Shown: positions 18,734 through 29,260 of the stretch, piece by piece
How the letters are laid out: each line of letters opens with the position of its first letter
Position numbering within the stretch: position 1 is the first letter of the stretch
DNA from: Ignavibacteria bacterium
Lineage (GTDB): Bacteria; Bacteroidota; Ignavibacteria; Tepidaquicellales; Tepidaquicellaceae
Reading direction: 5' to 3'
Length of the DNA stretch: 64,000 bases
Assembly: GCA_016710985.1 (NCBI GenBank)
Contig: JADJTX010000020.1
Coordinates: forward strand, 1-64,000
The notes under the pieces: generated by a model
The model's input: only the letters and a program-made list of their open reading frames with translations
What the model was told of the DNA's origin: nothing
Databases searched by the model: none
Position numbers and translations under genes: made by a program

Positions 18734-19192
18734 TCAGATCTCTTTACTCAGCAAAACTATCTGCCCTAAATGATAGGCATCGTGCTGAATAATGCCGTGA
18801 ACATGTTCATAATAGCTGCGACTGTTATTGGGATAAATATTTTCGAAGTCCTTTTTCTTAAAAGTTTTAAGAAATTTGATCCACTGTTGCTGAGAATCTT
18901 CAAGCCGTTTCAGTGAATTTTTCCAGGCAGCTTCTGACTTTTCAGGTACGTCAATAAAATAATTATTCTCAGGAGCAATTAATACTTCCCCGTGTACACG
19001 CTGTAAAACAATGAATCTCCATTCAATGATATGATTTACAATTTCCCAGATGGAGTTCCATTGCGGTGATATTTTTTTTGCCGCCTTTTCGGCTGTAATA
19101 TTTTTCAGAGTATCAAACAATGAAACCCCGATCCATGGCTCACCGTCATAGAGATCTTCAAAGAGTTTCTCGATTCGTTCTGTTTCTTTCAT
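18734..19192 (-). CDS. DinB-like (YfiT/DUF664-type) four-helix protein
   Basis: A 152-residue protein of the DinB superfamily. It shows the helical signature with conserved His residues: 'SIWEIVNHIIEWRFIVLQRV' (first His) and 'EHVHGIIQHDAYHLGQIVLL' (second and third His). In family members three His bind a divalent metal and the proteins are thought to act as thiol-dependent transferases, for instance in bacillithiol or detoxification chemistry. The exact activity is unknown. It is in the same run as the acetyltransferase below it. Confidence 0.85.
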   Translation of the reverse strand: MKETERIEKLFEDLYDGEPWIGVSLFDTLKNITAEKAAKKISPQWNSIWEIVNHIIEWRFIVLQRVHGEVLIAPENNYFIDVPEKSEAAWKNSLKRLEDSQQQWIKFLKTFKKKDFENIYPNNSRSYYEHVHGIIQHDAYHLGQIVLLSKEI

Positions 19193-19298
19193 AATATTTA
19201 AAATATTTAGATATATTTATCGGAGATAATCTTGAGCAATCCTTCTTCAGCCCTTTCTGGCGGGGGGGGAAGGGTTTGACTTAGTGGCTGTCGCGATT

Positions 19299-19430
19299 TT
19301 ATGCGAGAAGCCCCATCATTTCATCTGATACTTCCATCCCGAGTATCCTTCCGTAAAAATCTTTTGCCTTCGGTATATCATTCACCGAAAAGCTGCTGAA
19401 TGCTTTATTGTCTTTAAACACAGCTTGTAT
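19299..19430 (-). pseudogene. Truncated VOC/glyoxalase-fold gene, N-terminal remnant
   Basis: One frame reads 'QAVFKDNKAFSSFSVNDIPK' then 'AKDFYGRILGMEVSDEMMGL', which is the first beta-alpha module of a vicinal-oxygen-chelate protein. It stops after 'LLA' and the following ~100 bp, which include a run of eight G at 19262, do not continue the fold. It is either a deletion remnant or a local assembly fault. No good start codon is visible. It lies between a DinB-like gene and a DUF1428 gene. Confidence 0.6.
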
Positions 19431-19481
19431 TTAAATTAAGATATTAGTTCAAATAAAAATTTAATTCCGGATCACTGTTAA

Positions 19482-19889
19482 CTACTGCATATCTACAATG
19501 ATCTCGAAACCACCGTATGACATGCGTTTCACATCAAAAGGGCACTTAGTAACATCCATTGATTTTATTATTCTTGGATCTTTCATCACCTTTGCGTTCA
19601 CACTGTCACGGTGCTTTTTGGATTTGTAAGTGATCCAGGAAAAAATAACCTTCTCACCTTTCTTAATGTCCAGTATACGGGGAAACGGTGCTGCCATTTT
19701 AATATCAAGATCATCTCCGATACATTCTTTATAATCAAGAGCGCCGTATTCTTTCCAGACCTTACCCGCTGCATTTGACATGATCTTATATGCAGGGATA
19801 TTCTTTGCCGGAATAGCAATCAGAAAGCCGTCAGCATACTTTGCTTTGACTTTTTTTGACTGAGTTGTTTTTGCTTTAGTAGTAGTCAT
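19482..19889 (-). CDS. DUF1428 family protein (YbaA-like)
   Basis: A 135-residue protein matching DUF1428: 'YADGFLIAIPAKNIPAYKIM', 'AGKVWKEYGALDYKECIGDD', 'EKVIFSWITYKSKKHRDSVN', 'DVKRMSYGGFEIIVD'. The family has a ferredoxin-like dimeric barrel fold and no established reaction. The N-terminus adds about 17 Lys/Thr-rich residues before the domain. It is within a cluster of VOC, DinB-like and DUF1428 proteins that often travel together in Bacteroidota with a GlxA- or ECF-type regulator; that association is from general knowledge. Confidence 0.88.
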   Translation of the reverse strand: MTTTKAKTTQSKKVKAKYADGFLIAIPAKNIPAYKIMSNAAGKVWKEYGALDYKECIGDDLDIKMAAPFPRILDIKKGEKVIFSWITYKSKKHRDSVNAKVMKDPRIIKSMDVTKCPFDVKRMSYGGFEIIVDMQ

Positions 19890-19935
19890 AATTTTATTTT
19901 TAATTTTAGCAAATATATAAATTTGAATATTTATA

Positions 19936-20430
19936 TTACATATATTTCATTGCATCATAGCCTAACAGTCTTCTCCACAATGCGATCTGACCGATACAGT
20001 TAGATTCACGGTATATTATGAAAGCTATAAAATCAAAATAAGGCATCTTCATTTCGGGAATATCAAACATGCTGTCGAGTTTTTCATCACTTACATTGAC
20101 AAGAGCTTCTCTCAGCACAGGAGTTATCTTGTCCCAGTCTTTTTTAAATTCGCTCAATGGAGGATAAGTAACACCTTCCTGAATTCCTTTGTGATCTTTG
20201 AAAAGTTCGTACGCGTTTTGCTTCATTTCAATGCCGAGCAGTCCGGCAAGTTCAAATCTTTCCTGCACTAAGCTCCCTGTTATCCATGCAACATTATTTG
20301 CAATAGTATTAAGACGGTTATGTGAGTCTTTATCAGAAATTCCCTCGATAGCTTTCGGGAAAAATCCCGTATGCATGTCAAAAAGAACTACGAGTGAGTA
20401 CATCCTGCTGCTTTTTGGTTTTGTCTTCAT
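19936..20430 (-). CDS. DinB superfamily protein
   Basis: A 164-residue protein whose start ('LVVLFDMHTGFFPKAIEGIS'), middle ('RLNTIANNVAWITGSLVQER') and end ('CIGQIALWRRLLGYDAMKYM') follow the DinB-like four-helix layout: an 'N.iaWilGHLv..R' helix and a terminal 'H.GQi...Rr.lG' helix. The His residues normally at these two places read Asn/Ser and Asn/Cys, so metal binding may be lost. It lies between the DUF1428 gene and the VOC gene on the same strand. Confidence 0.7.
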   Translation of the reverse strand: MKTKPKSSRMYSLVVLFDMHTGFFPKAIEGISDKDSHNRLNTIANNVAWITGSLVQERFELAGLLGIEMKQNAYELFKDHKGIQEGVTYPPLSEFKKDWDKITPVLREALVNVSDEKLDSMFDIPEMKMPYFDFIAFIIYRESNCIGQIALWRRLLGYDAMKYM

Positions 20431-20511
20431 ATTAATTAATTAAAGTTTTGAAATTTAGTTTTATTTTAATTTGAAATTCAAATCTTATAAATCTTACAAA
20501 TCTTATAAATC

Positions 20512-20921
20512 TTACGAATCCTTAGGCATGGCGTTCATATCCATCCACATAACTTCCCAAAGATGTCCGTCAATGTCCTGAAATCCGTGACCGTACATCC
20601 ATCCGTGATCCTGTATTGACTGCGGTGCAGATCCGCCTGCTTCAACTGCCTTCTTAACCATCTCATCTACCTTCTCCCGGCTCTCTGCAGACAGACATAA
20701 AATAACTTCAGTACTTTTAGAGGAATCACAGATCTCTTTTTTTGTAAATGTTTTGAAAAACTTTTCCACTAAGAGCCTTACAAAATATCTTCACCGATGA
20801 TCATGCAGGTAGCCTTTTCATCAGTGAACTGTTGATTAAAACTAAAGCCGAGTTTCGTAAAAAACTCAATAGATTTGCCGAGATCTTTCACCGGTAGGTT
20901 TACATAAATTTGTGCTGACAT
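20512..20921 (-). CDS. VOC family (glyoxalase-like) protein, one frameshift
   Basis: Starts 'MSAQIYVNLPVKDLGKSIEF' at 20921, continues 'FSFNQQFTDEKATCMIIGED', then needs removal of one T near 20782 to continue 'VEKFFKTFTKKEICDSSKST' and 'GWMYGHGFQDIDGHLWEVMW'. The joined product (~136 residues) is a single-domain VOC protein with two beta-alpha-beta-beta-beta modules and the final 'DIDGHLWEV' metal-ligand segment. These proteins are related to glyoxalases and extradiol dioxygenases; the substrate is unknown. The downstream part (20512-20769) is open by itself. Confidence 0.82.
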
Positions 20922-20979
20922 ATTATTCTAAGTTAAAAGTTAAAAGTTGAAAGTTAAAAGTTGTATTGAAAGTTGAAGG

Positions 20980-21405
20980 TTAAGATTTTTTCTGATAACT
21001 AACCATCCACTGAATGCCGAATTTATCAGTGAACATACCGAAGTAATCACCCCAGAAAACATCTTCCATGGGCATTTCGACTTTTCCTCCTGCTGATAAC
21101 TCTTTGAATATTCTGTCAGCTTCTTCCCTGCTGTCTGTCCCAATGGTTATTGAAAAATTGTCACCATTTATAAATTTGCGGCCCATTGATTCAAGCCCAT
21201 CGGTAGCCATAAGGATAGCAGTTTCACCTATTGGTAAAGAGACATGCATTATTCTTTCCTTTTCTTCTGCTGATAACTTGTCTCCATGGGATGTATCTTT
21301 AAATCTCATCAAAGCACTGAATTCGCCTCCGAATACAGATTTGTAAAAATTAAACGCTTCTTCTGTGTTGCCGTTAAAATTCAGGTATGGGTTTATTGTT
21401 GTCAT
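20980..21405 (-). CDS. PhnB-like VOC protein
   Basis: A 141-residue protein of the PhnB/3-demethylubiquinone-methyltransferase-like branch of VOC proteins. It starts 'MTTINPYLNFNGNTEEAFNF', has 'YKSVFGGEF' and ends with 'WGDYFGMFTDKFGIQWMVS', the typical closing module. Despite the family name, no methyltransferase domain is present; function is unknown. It is the first gene of the minus-strand cluster and faces the GlxA-type regulator gene across 319 bp. Confidence 0.88.
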   Translation of the reverse strand: MTTINPYLNFNGNTEEAFNFYKSVFGGEFSALMRFKDTSHGDKLSAEEKERIMHVSLPIGETAILMATDGLESMGRKFINGDNFSITIGTDSREEADRIFKELSAGGKVEMPMEDVFWGDYFGMFTDKFGIQWMVSYQKKS

Positions 21406-21407
21406 GG

Positions 21408-21470
21408 TTTAGTTAATTGGTTGATTAGTTAATTGGTTAATTGGTTAATTGGTTGATTAGTTAATGTTTA
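21408..21470. repeat. Iterated TTAATTGGTTGATTAG words
   Basis: Six to seven head-to-tail copies of TTAATTGG/TTGATTAG lie directly before the start of the PhnB-like gene, within the divergent promoter spacer 21406-21724. Similar stretches occur at 11100 and 15392. The rest of the spacer is AT-rich with no clear promoter consensus. Confidence 0.6.
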
Positions 21471-21724
21471 TCTTTAGAAATACTTTTCAACAACAGTTTT
21501 TTCTTCCCGGTTTTTAATAAAATAAATTTATGTTTCCAATTTTTATCTTTACAAAATTACTATAATTAACTTATAATTCATATATGCGAAAACGACTTAT
21601 TAAGGTGTTGATTGCGACATTATTCATAATTATTTTATCAGCTAAAAATAATCATTTATAAAAAATTAACCCGGAACTCAATACTGCGTTTCAGATTTAA
21701 ATTTTCAATTCATCTAAAAAAATA

Positions 21725-22701
21725 ATGACATACATGAAACATATATCTATACTCGTTCCTAAAGGAGCCATACTCGGGAGCATAGAAGGACCCCGGCAGT
21801 TGTTTACACAGGTAAATAATTTTGTTACTGAAAAAGGAGGTCATCCGCTTTTTAAAGTACAGTTAGTTGGGATAGCGAAAGAGACTCCGTTAAGCGGAGG
21901 AAAGTTCACAGCTCACAGTGACTTGCTGATAAATGACCTGACAAAAACAGATCTGATAATAATCCCTGCTCTTGACGGTGACATGAAAACATCGTTGCAG
22001 ATGAACAGCGATTTTCTACCTTGGATAGTAAAACAATATAAAAACGGCGCTGAGATCGCAAGTCTCTGCATCGGAGCTTTTTTACTTGCATCTACCGGCT
22101 TACTTAAAGGAAAAAAATGCGCAACTCACTGGATGGCGGAAAATGAATTTCGAAAAATGTTTCCGGATGTAAATCTCGTAGCTGAAAAGATCATTACCGA
22201 TGAATACGGTATTTATTCCAGCGGCGGAGCATATTCTTACCTTAACCTTATTCTTTATTTAATTGAGAAATATGCCGGACGTGAAATGTCAATCCTGTGT
22301 TCCAAAGTATTTGCAATTGAAATAGAGCGTTATAATCAGTCTGCCTTTGCTATGTTTCAGGGTCAGAAAGGACATGGAGATGAACCAATAAAGACTGCGC
22401 AGGAGTTCATTGAAAATAATTTTCAGGAAAAAATAACGGTTGACAGATTAGCTACAATGACCATTCTCGGCAGAAGAAATTTTGAGCGCAGATTCAAAAG
22501 AGCAACTAACGATACAGTTACGAAATACATTCAGCGCGTGAAGATCAAAGCTGCAAAAATGAGTCTGGAATCTACAAGGGAGAACGTAAATGAAATAATG
22601 TATAATGTAGGCTATACAGATCCTAAAGCTTTTCGGAACACGTTTAAAAAAAAATTACCGGCTTGTCACCGCTTCAGTACAGAAATAAGTACAATCCTTA
22701 A
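21725..22701 (+). CDS. GlxA-type transcriptional regulator (DJ-1/PfpI domain plus AraC HTH)
   Basis: An N-terminal DJ-1/PfpI-like domain (about residues 5-175; 'IIIPALDGD', 'GAEIASLCIGAFLLASTGLL' with the nucleophile-elbow Cys at about 115, 'YSSGGAYSYLNLILY') is joined to a C-terminal AraC double helix-turn-helix (about 220-320; 'KITVDRLATMTILGRRNFER', 'NVNEIMYNVGYTDPKAFRNT'). A nine-A run at 22646 breaks the frame: the uncorrected frame gives an odd tail to 22723, while a one-base correction gives the expected AraC end 'KITGLSPLQYRNKYNP' with stop at 22701. It is divergent from the VOC/DinB/DUF1428 cluster and is the likely regulator of it, by context only. Confidence 0.88.
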
Positions 22702-22732
22702 GCCAGTATTTAATGGTTGTTAATAATTTTGA

Positions 22733-22853
22733 TCTCTCACAGATTACACAAATATTTTCAGATTTAAATCCTGAATCATTCTTTCAATAATTTTGACCAC
22801 CTTAATATAAATTTAAGATTGTATCTGAGAAAATCTGTGTAATCTGTGAGAGA
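22733..22853. repeat. CACAGATT-family inverted repeat, copy at 22.7 kb
   Basis: Left arm 'TCTCTCACAGATTACACA', spacer of about 80 bp, right arm 'AAAATCTGTGTAATCTGTGA' followed by GAGA. It lies between convergent genes. Confidence 0.8.
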
Positions 22854-22872
22854 AATACTGAGAGTCTTTGAG

Positions 22873-22907
22873 ACAAAAAAAAGACCGGTAAAAAATATCA
22901 CCGGTCT
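22873..22907 (-). terminator. Rho-independent terminator on the minus strand
   Basis: The stem AAGACCGGT / ACCGGTCTT with a 10-base loop is followed, on the minus strand, by eight or nine T. It lies 28 bp past the stop of the secreted YCF48 gene at 22935. Confidence 0.8.
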
Positions 22908-22934
22908 TATAAGCAAGTTTATTTGATTTATCTT

Positions 22935-25328
22935 TTAAGGTTTTCTCACAATTATGAAAGAAGAACTGTTATTAAATGCCGGAATCAGATCAGTAAGATC
23001 TACAAATCCGTCATAGTTTAGGTCTGATACATTATATGTACCTGAGACATAATTGCTTGCGTCATTATAAACTGCAAGGACGTCCGTAAGATTTATCCCT
23101 TCATCCTGATTTACATCTCCCTGATAAAATGACCATAAACCGCCCTCGTTTTTCATGTTGCTTCCGTATGCCTGTGACGCTGCAGAAGTGAAATCATAGA
23201 TCAGTGTATTATTATTGAATGAGACCGGACCGGAACTCCATGTTGAGATCATGTTCCTGTGTTTCAAAGCAATAAAGTAAGGTGTTCCGTTGCTGATTGA
23301 GGTAAAACTAAACAGCTTAGGAACACCACTACCACCCAACCCTTTCTTTGATTCTATTAAATTATATGGTGCGACATTGCTTCTTAGCTCGACAGTTACT
23401 GTATCAGCAGAAGATAACTCAAAGTTCATTGTTAAATACATGTCAAGTGCAGTTGACGGAGGTGAATACTTCAGTATATTTGCAAAACCAACTGTGATGG
23501 CAGAATCGCCATGAAACGCTTTGACTTTAAACAATGGATTACTTCCCGCATTTATAATCTGCCAGGAAGCACCGCCGTTACTGGTTCTCATAGCAGATCC
23601 TGCTACAGCAAATCCGCCGCCTGATACGGCAAATCCGTTACTTGCATTAGCAAAATCAATGCTCGTAATATTATTCGGAACCGGCGAAGCCTGCTGATTC
23701 CAGTTTGTTCCGCCATTGGTAGTTTTCAATATACTTCCTGACCAGCCGCAAGTATAACCTGTATTCAGGTCGATCATAGATATGCCCAGCAGAGATGAAG
23801 TGTGAGTAAATTGTGCTGACCAGGATGCACCTTTATTAGTTGACTTAAGTATACTTCCGCTCATTACAGCCCACCCTGTATTCTTATCAGCAAAACTTAT
23901 ATCGCTGAACTGAACTGTATTTGTTCCAATCTGCAATTCAGTAAAATTGAAGCCCGAGTTCGTGGATCTGAAAAGCTTACCTGCATTACAGCCGACGAGT
24001 ACGACATTCTCATCAACAGTTTCCACAGTGTTTGCTGCCTGTTCAGTACCCAGGGAAATTGTACTCCAGTTTAATCCGCTGTTTGAAGTTCTTAAAACTG
24101 AACCATTTTCACCGCAGACATAACCGGTGTTATCATCAAAAAAATTAACATCCCTGAAATTTTCAGTCTGAGCTCCGCCGTAATTGCTTGACCATGAAGC
24201 GCCGCCGTTTGAAGAATACAAAATAGAATTTGGAGCAGCGTCACCGACTACCCAGATCTTGCCGGTCATCGATGATGCATAAAGTCCCATCAGGTAACCC
24301 TTATGCTTTGCCATTGTAATAGTAGACCAGTTATTTCCATTATTGGCAGATTTATAGATCAAACCATTGAATCCGGCAATCACAACAGTACTTCCGGTTC
24401 TGTCAATAGAATATATTGCGTTTGTGATATTTCCCGCAGGTGCGCTTGCTGTAAAATTCAATAGATCCCACGTTACTCCATAGTTTGTGGTTTTGAAAAC
24501 ATTGTTTTCATCACCAACTAATAAGATCTCAGGATCATTAAACTGCATTTCTTTCATTAACTGATCTGTCACTGGAGCATCACGTGAAGTCCATGTACTT
24601 CCTCCGTTAGTTGTAATCTGAAATTTGCCTGCGTCACCGGCTACAAATCCTGTATCTGTGTTTTTAAAATATACACTGAAATGAGAAACATATGAAGCTG
24701 AAGTTGAAGCGTTGGTCCAGACAGCACCGCCATTGGTTGATTTGTATAAATTCTTATCTCCGACTGCATAAATGTTATTTGCATCAAGTGCAAACACATC
24801 CTGCAAAGTCGTAGTTGCTCCCATAGACATTGCTGTCCAGTTCGATCCTCCGTTTGTTGTTTTATAACCGCTGCTCAGATAGCTTCCTACAACATAACCT
24901 GTATTATTATTTAGAAAATATATTGATGTGAAAGTTGTAGAAGGAAGTATTGTATTTGTCCAGGTCTGTCCCCCATTAGTTGTCCGTGAGATCAGCCCGT
25001 TCAGATCCTGACTTCCAACGGCAAATCCATTATTAATGTCAAAGAACCATCCGTCTCTGATGCGCGGAGGAGTATAACCTGTATACCCCGAAACATCTGA
25101 ACGTGAAGTCCAGCTAAGGCCGGCGTTTGTTGTTCTGATAAATCCACCATTAAATCCTAATCCTACCCACTCGTTTTGTGAGACCATTTCAATATATCTG
25201 ATGTCGTCACCTGTTGGATTTCCCATTTACCATTTCCAGTTTGAGCTCCATTGTGAAAAAGCTAAATTGCTTCCGAGAAGTAAAGTTAACAGGATAGCAA
25301 AACAAATGTTGAATAATATTTTTTTCAT
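22935..25328 (-). CDS. Secreted YCF48-like propeller protein with dockerin-like C-terminal module
   Basis: A signal peptide ('KKILFNICFAILLTLLLGSN') starts at 25328, 'FSQWSSNWKW' follows, then an in-frame TAA (25227-25229) and 763 open residues from 25226. The body is YCF48-type repeats ('NTGYVVGSYLSSGYKTTNGG' and similar). The C-terminal ~170 residues are a beta domain ('TVTVELRSNVAPY', 'YFIALKHRNMISTWSSGPV') plus two dockerin-like calcium loops ('DVNQDEGINLTD', 'DLNYDGFVDLTD') and a terminal 'FNNSSSFIIVRKP'. There is no NPFNP sorting domain. The same module ends the proteins at 29261, 30656 and 34286. The nonsense codon may be a one-base error (CAA to TAA). It is divergent from the uncharacterised gene at 25500. 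Confidence 0.85.
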
Positions 25329-25499
25329 TTCTTTAAATTTGGGTTAATTTAAAAATCAAATAATAAACCAATATCATTTGGGTGTTTATAACAAACCTAA
25401 TAGTTCAGGACAGTAAATTCAAATAGCGGATAACTCAATCTTCACCAGTAAAATGATTTGAATAAAGTAATTTTATGGCTATTTTTAAAATATTCAGCT

Positions 25500-26959
25500 A
25501 TGAAATCTTCACCAAAAATAAATATCAAATTAATACAGGGATTAAGCTTAATTTCACCGAATGAGTTTAAGGAATTCGTTAACTTCGCGACTTCAAAATA
25601 TTTTTCCGGGGAAAGGAATTATACTAACGTATTAAATCTTCTGTCTGATTTACACAAAAGTGATTTCCGAAATTATGACAATAAAAGCCTGATAGAATTT
25701 CTGATGAATGAATTGAATCTGAATAAAAATACTTTATTGAACAGGATGTCTGAGCTTTACAGGATTTTCGAAATGTTTGTTGTAATTAATGAATTAAAAT
25801 ATATGCCTGATAAAAGGAACCGGATACTGATGGAGTACTACATAGGAAAGGAGTCTTTTAAATTGTTTGATTACATTTATACTTCCTCAAAAACATTCTT
25901 ATCGAAAAATAAAACTTCCGCCGAAAGCATTGAAACAGAAAGTTTGCTGTCTGACCTTGCATCGGTGAAATATTTCAGACTAAATAATAACAAATTATTC
26001 AGAGAGCAATTTTCTTTAAAATCAGAGTTTGAAATTTTTGCATTCATACTGAAACAGCTGAAGAACAACATTGAATTTCAGCATCAGAAATTTCTCGGAA
26101 TAAAGCAGCAAACTGAAATTCCCGGAATTACTCTTGACAGCTTACCTTTTGATAAAATATTTGAGAGATTAAAAAAGATCAGACCTGCGGTTTATAAGCT
26201 TACACTTATTATCTATTATATGTATTTATCATTCAAAGATTTTTCGGAAACAAAATATTTTAAGAAAGCAAAGTTCATTCACGGAAAAATTAAGTCATCA
26301 TTGTCAAAAGCTGAAAATCAATTTATTTATTTTCTATTTCTTAATTACTGTATGGATCAGACAAATTTAAGTAAAACGTTTTTTTTTAATCACCTTTTCA
26401 AAATTATTGATGAAAAACTTAAAGAAGGATATTTCCGGGAGCTGACGGAAGTAATGCTCCCCGCCAATAATTTCAGAGACTATGTATTTATTGGTTTGAC
26501 TGTCAATAAGACTGAATGGGTGAGATCATTTATTAAAAATTATTCTCCTCTTCTGCCGCCTTCACAACGGCAGGATAATGTAGTCATAGCCAATGCAATG
26601 ATCGCAACCAAGGAAAGAAAGTTTGAAGACGTAATAAGGATATTAAGCAAAGTAAGCAAGAAGATCTATCTTCATTACATGGATTCTGCGTTTTTAAAAC
26701 TCAGGGCTTACTATGAACTCAGGATGAGCTATGAAGCTTTTAACGAAATTGAAAGAATAAAAAAATATTTTCAGTCTAATAAAACATTCCCTCAAGGTAT
26801 TTAAAAATTTATACAAGTCAGCTAAGCGATATAATTATGCTGTTCAGGTATTATGAAAAGAAAATTGATGAAAATGATTTTAAAATGTACATTAAGAAAG
26901 TTAGTCTGGATACAAGAAAAAACTGGGAAGGTGATGAGGTCAGGAGAATGTTTAAATAA
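25500..26959 (+). CDS. Uncharacterised ~485-residue alpha-helical protein, paralog 1
   Basis: The Met at 25500 ('MKSSPKINIKLIQGLSLISP') is a better start than the TTG at 25458. The N-terminus has 'NEFKEFVNFATSKYFSGERN', then 'NKNTLLNRMSELYRIFEMFV'. The rest is helix-rich with no membrane segment. The open frame stops at 26804, but a one-base change near 26797 continues it as 'YLKIYTSQLSDIIMLFRYYE' to a stop at 26959, giving the same length as its paralogs at 27480-28941 and 38462-39915. The pattern resembles an unnamed family I know from Bacteroidota ('FLxSPYFN'). No function is known. It is divergent from the secreted gene at 22935-25328, a pairing repeated for all three paralogs. Confidence 0.75.
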
Positions 26960-26994
26960 TTGATTCTGAAGAAGTCTGTCAAAAACTAAAAATT

Positions 26995-27165
26995 ACCACA
27001 GAGACCCGGAGTACACAGAGTTTCACAGAGAATTATTAAATCTGATTCAATTTTCGTTTCTCGTATAATTTAAATAAAAAGAACATTTTAGGACTCAATA
27101 ATCAATCAATAACAAAAAATAATAAATCTCTGTGAAGCCTCCTGTGTGCTATATGCGTCTGTGGT
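26995..27165. repeat. CACAGAG-family inverted repeat, copy 2
   Basis: Left arm 'ACCACAGAGACCCGGAGTAC' with 'CACAGAGTTTCACAGAG', AT-rich spacer, right arm 'CTCTGTGAAGCCTCC' ... 'CGTCTGTGGT'. It lies just after the first helical paralog. Confidence 0.75.
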
Positions 27166-27171
27166 AAATGG

Positions 27172-27296
27172 GTTTGAGACAGACTCATTTGTCTCACTAT
27201 AAATATTAATTAACCACAAAGTAACAAGCAAACTATTTTTAGAACCTTTCCATAATGTCTTCGTGACTTGGTGTTAATAAAAGTATTTTGAGGGAG
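27172..27296. repeat. CACAAAG-family inverted repeat, copy at 27.2 kb
   Basis: The outer flank 'GTTTGAGACAGACTC' comes first, then 'TTAACCACAAAGTAACAAG' and the inverse arm 'GTCTTCGTGACTTGGTGTTA'. The sequence 'GGAGGTGGTTTTGAA' that follows is shared with the copy at 48785-48920. The remainder of the gene-free stretch 26960-27479 holds a lone right-hand CACAGAG arm at 27394-27432. Confidence 0.7.
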
Positions 27297-27393
27297 GTGG
27301 TTTTGAACCGTTAATTCTATACTGCTTAACTTCAGATCACACAAATATTATGAAATAATCTTCTATCCAATTATTGTTTAATTAAAAATAAGA

Positions 27394-27432
27394 TTTCTCT
27401 GTGAACCTCTGTGATCTCTGAGCCTCTGTGGT
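27394..27432. repeat. Isolated right arm of the CACAGAG family
   Basis: 'TTCTCTGTGAACCTCTGTG' and 'CTGAGCCTCTGTGGT' form a right arm; no matching left arm is found within 200 bp upstream, so this copy is truncated. Confidence 0.6.
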
Positions 27433-27479
27433 AATTTTCAGCTTTAAAGACAGTTTGAAAAACCGGAACGATATTTTTT

Positions 27480-28941
27480 TCATCTCTCAAGCTCTTTCAA
27501 TTTATCGATCAGCCAGTATTTATTTACAACTGTATCTCCCGGCAAAGAACTTTCAATGAATCCTGCTTCCGATCTGTCATCAGCTTCTCTTAATTTAAAA
27601 AGAGTGTTTGTATAATTAAGAAACTTCATGTTGCTTTCCTTATATCCGGACGAGACAGATTTATTTTTCAAGAAAGTGCCGGTAGGAATCGCTTAAATAC
27701 TGAAACATGTCATAATCATCCTTTTCATAACTGATGATGATCTGAAGATTGCGCAGAAAATATTTCATCTGGAAAGTATCTATGCTTATTTTGTTTGTAT
27801 ACTCAAGCGCCTTATCAAATTCACTCTTAGAATAGTGCAGATAAGCAAGACTGTATGTTTTAAAATTATCCTGAAGTTCAGGATCTGTCTTCGGAAGATA
27901 TTCTTTAATGGCACGTTCAATGAAAGCAGTCTCCTTAATGTATCCAGCAGTTTTAACCGAAAATAAGTATAGTGTTGGAATTGTCTTTCCTTCTTCGCTC
28001 AGAAAAATATTTTTCTCGGCAAGATGATTAATGATCTCATAAAGTTCGCGATTCTTGTTAATACCGGATACATCATTGCAGTTATCGAGTGCTCTTCCGA
28101 GTGAAGCGTAAAGACCTCTCATTCCGGATTCGGAAATGTACCTGTCGTTGTCATAGAGAGTTTTCTTGAAATCATAATAATATTCAATGTCATCCGGATT
28201 CAGATAGCATTTCATAAGCCTGAAGAAAATATTTATTATCTTATAATTATTATCCGGTCCTTCGCTCAGCTCTACTATATAGCTTTCCAGCTCTTTATCC
28301 GAAAATAAAGCTTTGGAGAATCTATCTATAAAATCATTTTCAGGTTTCTCATTGAACTCAGTTAAACCAATGTAATAATTATTAAAATTATTACTGAACT
28401 TTGCAAGGAAGTCAAATATCATCAGCTCAGATATTCCGGCAGAAATAAGCTTTGTATGAAGTCTCACATCATATGCTTCAACCCTGAACCTGCATTGCTT
28501 CAGCTCCAGGTAATCTCCGAAATATCCGTAATAAAACTTTGATGACTTAAAAAAACTCTTTTCAAAAGAATTATATTTATTCACGAAAATATTATCCAGT
28601 TTTTTCTCACCAAGCTTATTCAGAAGGTTCTTCATTCTCTGCAGTTCGTTGGAATTCAGATCTTCAACTTCAAGGAATCTCTCGGCAAATTTTGTAATGT
28701 CATAAATGATATTTTTCAGTATCCCGTAATTGTATTTTTTTGCCGGAAAGATCTTTTTCCAGACCCCTTCTTTATCAAGTTCTTTACTTTGAAATTCCGG
28801 AGCATATCTCTTTATGACATCAAAGAGTTTTACAACGTGACTTCTTGTATTAAAATACGGTGAGGATAAAAAAGCTTCAAATCTTTTCAGTTCATCCCTG
28901 TCCAGTGTCCTCATGATCTCGAGAAATGATGTTTTCTGCAT
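27480..28941 (-). CDS. Uncharacterised ~485-residue alpha-helical protein, paralog 2
   Basis: Starts 'MQKTSFLEIMRTLDRDELKR' at 28941 with the family signature 'FEAFLSSPYFNTRSHVVKLF' and 'KKYNYGILKNIIYDITKFAE'. A stop at 27661 in an A run is bypassed by a one-base shift near 27665 (gaaaaataaa), after which the frame continues 'NKSVSSGYKESNMKFLNYTN' and ends 'NKYWLIDKLKELER' at 27480. The C-terminal 'KxWLxxKxKEL' is shared with paralog 3. Joined length is about 486 residues. No signal peptide, membrane segment or known domain is visible; the helical hairpin pattern may be TPR-like. It is divergent from the secreted gene starting at 29261. Confidence 0.75.
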
Positions 28942-29260
28942 CTATGAATATAGTGTAATTAATTAGTAATTATATAAGGATTTTGTTACAAAATAGGCAG
29001 AATTTCAATTTTTAGATACACTATAAACTGAATATCGTTATGTAATTCTGAAAAAACTTTCTTTGTAAAACAGTATAAATGAATATATTTTTGTACAGTT
29101 CATTACAATAACCCTTTCAGTTGATTGCAAACTGCTGAATACTAAAGGCATCACCGGTATGCCGGTTATTGTATATTAAAAAAAGTTTAAAGTTAAATGT
29201 TGGAAGTATCCTTCAAAATTTTCTCAAAATATTATAAAAACTAAAATCAGATAAATAATA
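28942..29260. promoter_or_regulatory. Divergent promoter spacer between paralog 2 and a secreted gene
   Basis: A 319-bp AT-rich spacer that must serve both divergent genes. It contains a small palindrome ACCGG-TATG-CCGGT near 29153-29166. I cannot point to a defined promoter consensus. Confidence 0.4.
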
